Positions 60,466 to 64,000 of a stretch of 64,000 bases of DNA are shown piece after piece; position 1 is the first letter of the stretch, and every line of letters starts with the position of its first letter. The stretch lies in the NCBI RefSeq assembly GCF_018130505.1, contig NZ_JAFCKH010000004.1, forward strand, positions 558,001 through 622,000, given 5' to 3'. Position numbers and translations under genes: made by a program. Under the pieces are notes generated by a model that did no database searches, was not told where the DNA came from, and saw only the letters and a program-made list of their open reading frames with translations. This stretch comes from Bradyrhizobium tropiciagri (GTDB taxonomy: Bacteria; Pseudomonadota; Alphaproteobacteria; Rhizobiales; Xanthobacteraceae).

Positions 60466-61257
60466 TCAATCGATGATGTGGTAGCCGCCATCGATATAGA
60501 GCACGCTGCCTGTGATCAGCTTGGCACCGTCGAGCGCCAGGAACGCCGTCGCATTGCCGACGTCGTCGATGCTGACCAGGCTTCGTGTCGGCGCCTGCGA
60601 CTGCGCCTTGTCCATCAGCTCGTCGAACTCCGGGATGCCGGACGCCGCGCGCGTCGCAAGCGGGCCGGGTGAAATGGCATGGACCCGAATTCCCTTCGGC
60701 CCGAGCTCGGCTGCAACGTAACGCACCGCGGCCTCCAGCGCGGCCTTCGCGACGCCCATGACGTTGTAGTTCTTCACCACCATCTGGCTGCCGTAATAGG
60801 TCATGGTGAAGATCGTGCCGCCGTTCTTCATCAAAGGCTCGGCGAGATGGGCCATGCGCAGGAACGACCAGCAGGAGACGTCCATGGTCTTCTGGAATCC
60901 CTCGCGATCGACGTCGACGACACGGCCATGCAGCGCGCCCTTCGGCGAGAACGCGATCGAATGAAGCAGGAAATCGAGCTGGCCCCACTCCTTCCCGATC
61001 CGTTCGAACACCTTCTCGGTCTCGCCTTCGACCATCACGTCGAGCGGCATGAAGATCGGCGACTCCAGCGCCTTGGCCAGCGGCTCGACGTGCTTCTTGG
61101 CCTTCTCGTTCAGGTAGGTCACCGCTACCTCGGCGCCGAGCGCGCGAAACGCCTTGGCGCAGCCCCAGGCGATCGACTGGTCGTTGGCGATGCCGACGAT
61201 CAGGCCCTTCTTGCCCTTCAGCGCGACCTTGGTCTCGGGAAACACCGGAATGTTCAT
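60466..61257 (-). CDS. fabI: Enoyl-[acyl-carrier-protein] reductase FabI
   Basis: A 263-residue SDR with [20 protein letters not shown], the FabI-specific Tyr-X6-Lys in [22 protein letters not shown], and [19 protein letters not shown]. It reduces enoyl-ACP at the last step of fatty-acid elongation using NADH. Its ATG overlaps the ackA stop. A chromosomal fabI in an acetate-type operon may be a paralogue used for a special acyl pool. Confidence 0.93.
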   Translation of the reverse strand: MNIPVFPETKVALKGKKGLIVGIANDQSIAWGCAKAFRALGAEVAVTYLNEKAKKHVEPLAKALESPIFMPLDVMVEGETEKVFERIGKEWGQLDFLLHSIAFSPKGALHGRVVDVDREGFQKTMDVSCWSFLRMAHLAEPLMKNGGTIFTMTYYGSQMVVKNYNVMGVAKAALEAAVRYVAAELGPKGIRVHAISPGPLATRAASGIPEFDELMDKAQSQAPTRSLVSIDDVGNATAFLALDGAKLITGSVLYIDGGYHIID

Positions 61258-62468
61258 GACACTCTCTCGCGGTTCGGGTTTGGCGATGGCCGGTTCATGA
61301 GCAGCGTCAACGTGTGCTGCGCGATCATCAGCTCTTCGTCGGTCGGTACGACGTAGACGGGAATGCGGCTGTCGGACCGGGAAATCCTGCTCGCGTGCCG
61401 GGCGTTTTCGGCCGGATCGAGCGCGATCCCGAGCCATGCCAGCCTTTCGCAGATGCGGGCGCGGATCGAAACCGAGTTCTCACCGATGCCGGCGGTGAAC
61501 ACGAAGCCGTCGAGGCCCTCGAGTGCCGCGGCCAGCATGCCGGCGTTGAGGCCGATCCGGTAGACGAAATAGTCGATCGCGAAGGCCGCGCGGGGATCGG
61601 CGCTGGCCTCGAGCTCGCGCATGTCGTTGCTGACGCCGGACAGGCCCTTCAGGCCGCAATCGCGGTACAGGAAATCCTGAACCTGCGAAACCGACATTCC
61701 CTTCAGGGCAATCATGTACAGGATGATGCCGGGGTCGATCTGGCCAGGCCGTGTCCCCATCGCGAGACCGTCGAGTGCCGTGAATCCCATCGTGCTCTCG
61801 ACACTCTTGCCCGCCTTGATTGCGCACATTGAGGCGCCACTGCCGAGATGGGCAACAATGGCGCGTCCGCCGGCGATCTCGGGCGCGACCTGCGGCAACC
61901 GCGAGGACACGTACTCGTAGGAGAGGCCGTGGAAGCCGTAGCGCCTGACGCCTTCGTCGTACAGCGCGTGCGGAATGGCGTAATGGTCGGCCAGTGCGTG
62001 ATGTTCGCGGTGGAACGCGGTGTCGAAACAAGCCACCTGAGGCAGGGCCGGGAAATTGCCGAGCAGCGATTTGATCGGCGCCAGATTATGCGGCTGGTGC
62101 AGCGGCGCCAGTGGCGCGTAGCGTTCCAGCCGCGAAACCACCGCGGCGTCGATCAGCACCGGGCGGGCATGATCCGGCCCGCCGTGCACCACGCGATGGC
62201 CGACGGCCATCGGCTTGATGTCGAGCTCGTCCCGCAGCCAGGTGCCGGCGACCGACATGGCGGCCGGAACATCGGCGACCGCCTCGATCGGATAGGCCCG
62301 GTCGGCGAGCGGTTCGCCATTGGGCCCGCTGGCGCGCAGCCGCGGCCGGCTGCCGATGCCATCCATCTGGCCCTTCAGCTGCCGCCGCAGCCTGCCCTCG
62401 CCTTCCACCGCGAAGACCTGGAACTTCACGCTGGAGGAGCCGGCATTGACGACGAGGATCGTGTCCAT
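61254..62468 (-). CDS. ackA: Acetate kinase-family enzyme
   Basis: A 404-residue acetate/propionate kinase fold: [20 protein letters not shown] at the start, [60 protein letters not shown] and [20 protein letters not shown]. It converts acetyl phosphate and ADP to acetate and ATP, or the reverse. It lies directly behind a phosphotransacetylase gene, which completes an Ack-Pta route between acyl-CoA and acid. Confidence 0.93.
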   Translation of the reverse strand: MDTILVVNAGSSSVKFQVFAVEGEGRLRRQLKGQMDGIGSRPRLRASGPNGEPLADRAYPIEAVADVPAAMSVAGTWLRDELDIKPMAVGHRVVHGGPDHARPVLIDAAVVSRLERYAPLAPLHQPHNLAPIKSLLGNFPALPQVACFDTAFHREHHALADHYAIPHALYDEGVRRYGFHGLSYEYVSSRLPQVAPEIAGGRAIVAHLGSGASMCAIKAGKSVESTMGFTALDGLAMGTRPGQIDPGIILYMIALKGMSVSQVQDFLYRDCGLKGLSGVSNDMRELEASADPRAAFAIDYFVYRIGLNAGMLAAALEGLDGFVFTAGIGENSVSIRARICERLAWLGIALDPAENARHASRISRSDSRIPVYVVPTDEELMIAQHTLTLLMNRPSPNPNRERVS

Positions 62469-62473
62469 GGCGG

Positions 62474-63448
62474 TCACGCCGCGGCGATGGGCGCGCTGCG
62501 GCGCCGCGCATCCGCATAGAGCGCGGCCACCGCGGCGGAGGCCATCCGCGACCGTGCGGAGTCGGCGCGCGAGGTCAAGACGACCGGAACCCGGGCGCCG
62601 AGCACGATGCCGGCGCCGTCGGCCTTGGCGAAATAGGCCAGGTTTTTCGCCAGCATGTTGCCGGATTCGAGGTCGGGCACCACCAGGATCTGCGCCCGGC
62701 CCGCGACCTCCGATCTGATGCCCTTGATCCGCGCCGCCTCGATGTCGATCGCATTGTCGAAGGCGAGCGGGCCGTCGAGCAGCGCGCCGGTGATCTGCTT
62801 GCGGTCCGCCATCTTGCAAAGCGCCGCCGCTTCGATGGTCGAGGGGATCTTCGACGTCACGGTCTCGACCGCCGACAGGATCGCCACCCGCGGCGTGGTG
62901 CCGAAGCCGGCCTGATTGTAGAGGTCGACGGCGTTCTGGATGATGTCGCGCTTGCCGTCGAGATCCGGAGCGATGTTGATGGCGGCGTCGGTGACGAACA
63001 CCGTCTCGGTGTAGGCCGGCACGTCCATGACGAACACATGGCTGATACGCCGGTCGGTGCGCAGACCGCCGACTTTGGCGGTCACGCTGCGCATCAGCTC
63101 GTCGGTGTGCAGGCTGCCCTTCATCAGGACTTCGCCCCTGCCTTCATGGATCAGTTCGACGCCCTTGGCCGCGGCGGCGGATTCGGTCGGCGGTGTATCG
63201 ACGATCTCGTAGCCGGAGATGTCCAGCTCGTGCTTCGCCGCCGTATCCCGGATCCGTGCGGCCGGACCGACCAGAACCGCCTTGATGATCCCGGACTGCG
63301 CGGAATCGATCGCACCGCGCAGCGAGCTCTCGTCGCAGGGGTGCACGACGATGGTGGTTACCGACGGTACCCCCTTCGCCGCCGCGATCAGGCGATCGTA
63401 CTTCGCTCCCGGTCGGTTCTCGCTCGTCCCGGCTGGCTTGACATCCAT
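62474..63448 (-). CDS. Phosphate acyltransferase (Pta/phosphate butyryltransferase family)
   Basis: A 324-residue enzyme of the short PTA_PTB type: [60 protein letters not shown] and the C-terminal [20 protein letters not shown]. It exchanges CoA and phosphate on an acyl group. The short length, without the DRTGG domain, fits bacterial Ptb-type or Pta proteins; a butyryl rather than acetyl preference is possible. It is 5 bp from ackA. Confidence 0.88.
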   Translation of the reverse strand: MDVKPAGTSENRPGAKYDRLIAAAKGVPSVTTIVVHPCDESSLRGAIDSAQSGIIKAVLVGPAARIRDTAAKHELDISGYEIVDTPPTESAAAAKGVELIHEGRGEVLMKGSLHTDELMRSVTAKVGGLRTDRRISHVFVMDVPAYTETVFVTDAAINIAPDLDGKRDIIQNAVDLYNQAGFGTTPRVAILSAVETVTSKIPSTIEAAALCKMADRKQITGALLDGPLAFDNAIDIEAARIKGIRSEVAGRAQILVVPDLESGNMLAKNLAYFAKADGAGIVLGARVPVVLTSRADSARSRMASAAVAALYADARRRSAPIAAA

Positions 63449-63465
63449 TGCTCCGCTCCGATCAG

Positions 63466-64000
63466 CTATGAGGCCCGGGCTTTCGGGTCGAAAGGCACCG
63501 TGTTGCCTTGGCCGTCGAGCCCGAACAGCCCGGAGACCTGCTTCAATCGCTTGGCCACCTCGCCGGAGATCTCCGCGCCCGCCGACAACACGTCCTGAAT
63601 GGCGGCAAAGACTCGTCGGCGCTCGTCCATGCTGTCCGGCAGGAGTTTCGGAATGGCCGCCAGTGCAGCATCGCGGTTGAGCAGCAGCATGAAGAACTGC
63701 TCGCGAACCAGCATCTTGAATTCCGCAAGCGTGATCCGGATCGACTCGTCGCTCTGCCGAAGCCGCCGCAACGCCTCGAGGCTGCGTTCATCCACCATGC
63801 CGCGGGCTGACCCGACATAGAGCAATGCGCGAACGCCGGCCTCCCGGAGGCCGCCGGAGCCGATCTTCGACGACAGCTCCGCGATGCGCTTGTGCAGCAG
63901 CTCGCGGTGTGCCGGATTCATCTCGCGGCGTTGCGAGGGGGCCGACTGCGGGTCGACGCCGACCGCCGCCTGCAATGCCGGCGAGCCGTAGATGGCCAGG
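63466..64000 (-). CDS. DUF3141-type protein, C-terminal part (cut by the window edge)
   Basis: The visible 177 codons enter at the window end without a start and read SPALQAAVGVDPQSAPSQRR, REMNPAHRELLHKRIAELSS, GGLREAGVRALLYVGSARGM and LLPDSMDERRRVFAAIQDVL. These match the C-terminal region of DUF3141 proteins, which combine a PHA-synthase-like hydrolase fold with this tail. It ends 17 bp before the phosphotransacetylase gene, so it heads the operon DUF3141-pta-ackA-fabI on the minus strand. Confidence 0.75.
   Translation of the reverse strand, partial: LAIYGSPALQAAVGVDPQSAPSQRREMNPAHRELLHKRIAELSSKIGSGGLREAGVRALLYVGSARGMVDERSLEALRRLRQSDESIRITLAEFKMLVREQFFMLLLNRDAALAAIPKLLPDSMDERRRVFAAIQDVLSAGAEISGEVAKRLKQVSGLFGLDGQGNTVPFDPKARAS

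Noticed and set aside
1..64000. CRISPR array or rRNA genes
   Set aside because: No regularly spaced short repeats and no rRNA-like sequence were seen.

Overview
The window reads as chromosomal DNA of a GC-rich alphaproteobacterium, most likely Bradyrhizobium or a close relative. The reasons are the gene order (rlpA, dacA, tmk, holB, metG, tatD, MBL hydrolase), the ROSE-like thermosensor leader on an hsp20 gene, the many very small rhizobial-type hypothetical genes, and the GC bias of the backbone. The assignment rests on recognition, not on a search.

Layout: (1) 1-17425 holds a type II secretion locus: a secreted PstS-like protein on the minus strand, two cytoplasmic TPR glycosyltransferases, an ECF sigma factor, a divergent prepilin peptidase, the run gspE-F-H-I-J-K-L-M, a small secreted orphan and a UDP-glucuronate decarboxylase. 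gspC, gspD and the major pseudopilin gspG are not in the window. (2) 17587-26312 is a metabolic/regulatory stretch: an Old Yellow Enzyme reductase divergent from a frameshifted LysR gene, a TRAP transporter (DctP plus fused DctQM) with an acyl-CoA ligase, and a nitroreductase-marR operon under a near-perfect 26-bp palindrome. (3) 26411-35101 is the conserved housekeeping block listed above, interrupted by one alpha/beta hydrolase. (4) 35102-37640 is sparse and contains micro-genes plus a relic of an integrase C-terminus.

(5) 37645-53501 is a genomic island inserted in a tRNA-Ser(UGA) gene. A 40-bp direct repeat (the 5' half of the tRNA up to the anticodon loop) bounds it; the intact tRNA is at the right end next to a tyrosine integrase, and a truncated copy is at the left end. 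Its cargo starts with a 1275-residue SIR2-domain protein that looks like a single-gene anti-phage sirtuin. It continues with two clusters of small zinc-ribbon or orphan proteins, an Hsp20 with RNA-thermometer leader, a receiver-domain protein, a truncated ATP-dependent DNA ligase, an excisionase-like pair and a small regulator next to the integrase. (6) 53579-64000 returns to the backbone: three alpha/beta-hydrolase genes (one a secreted double-hydrolase fusion of 828 residues), an unrecognised protein, a two-subunit CoA-transferase, a MaoC hydratase, and a convergent operon DUF3141-pta-ackA-fabI, which together suggest short-chain acyl-CoA or hydroxyacid metabolism.

The strongest candidates for new biology are the SIR2 protein and its tRNA-borne island. 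The island appears to have donated the 5' half of the host tRNA gene, and a dead integrase tail lies in the equivalent position beside the left copy.
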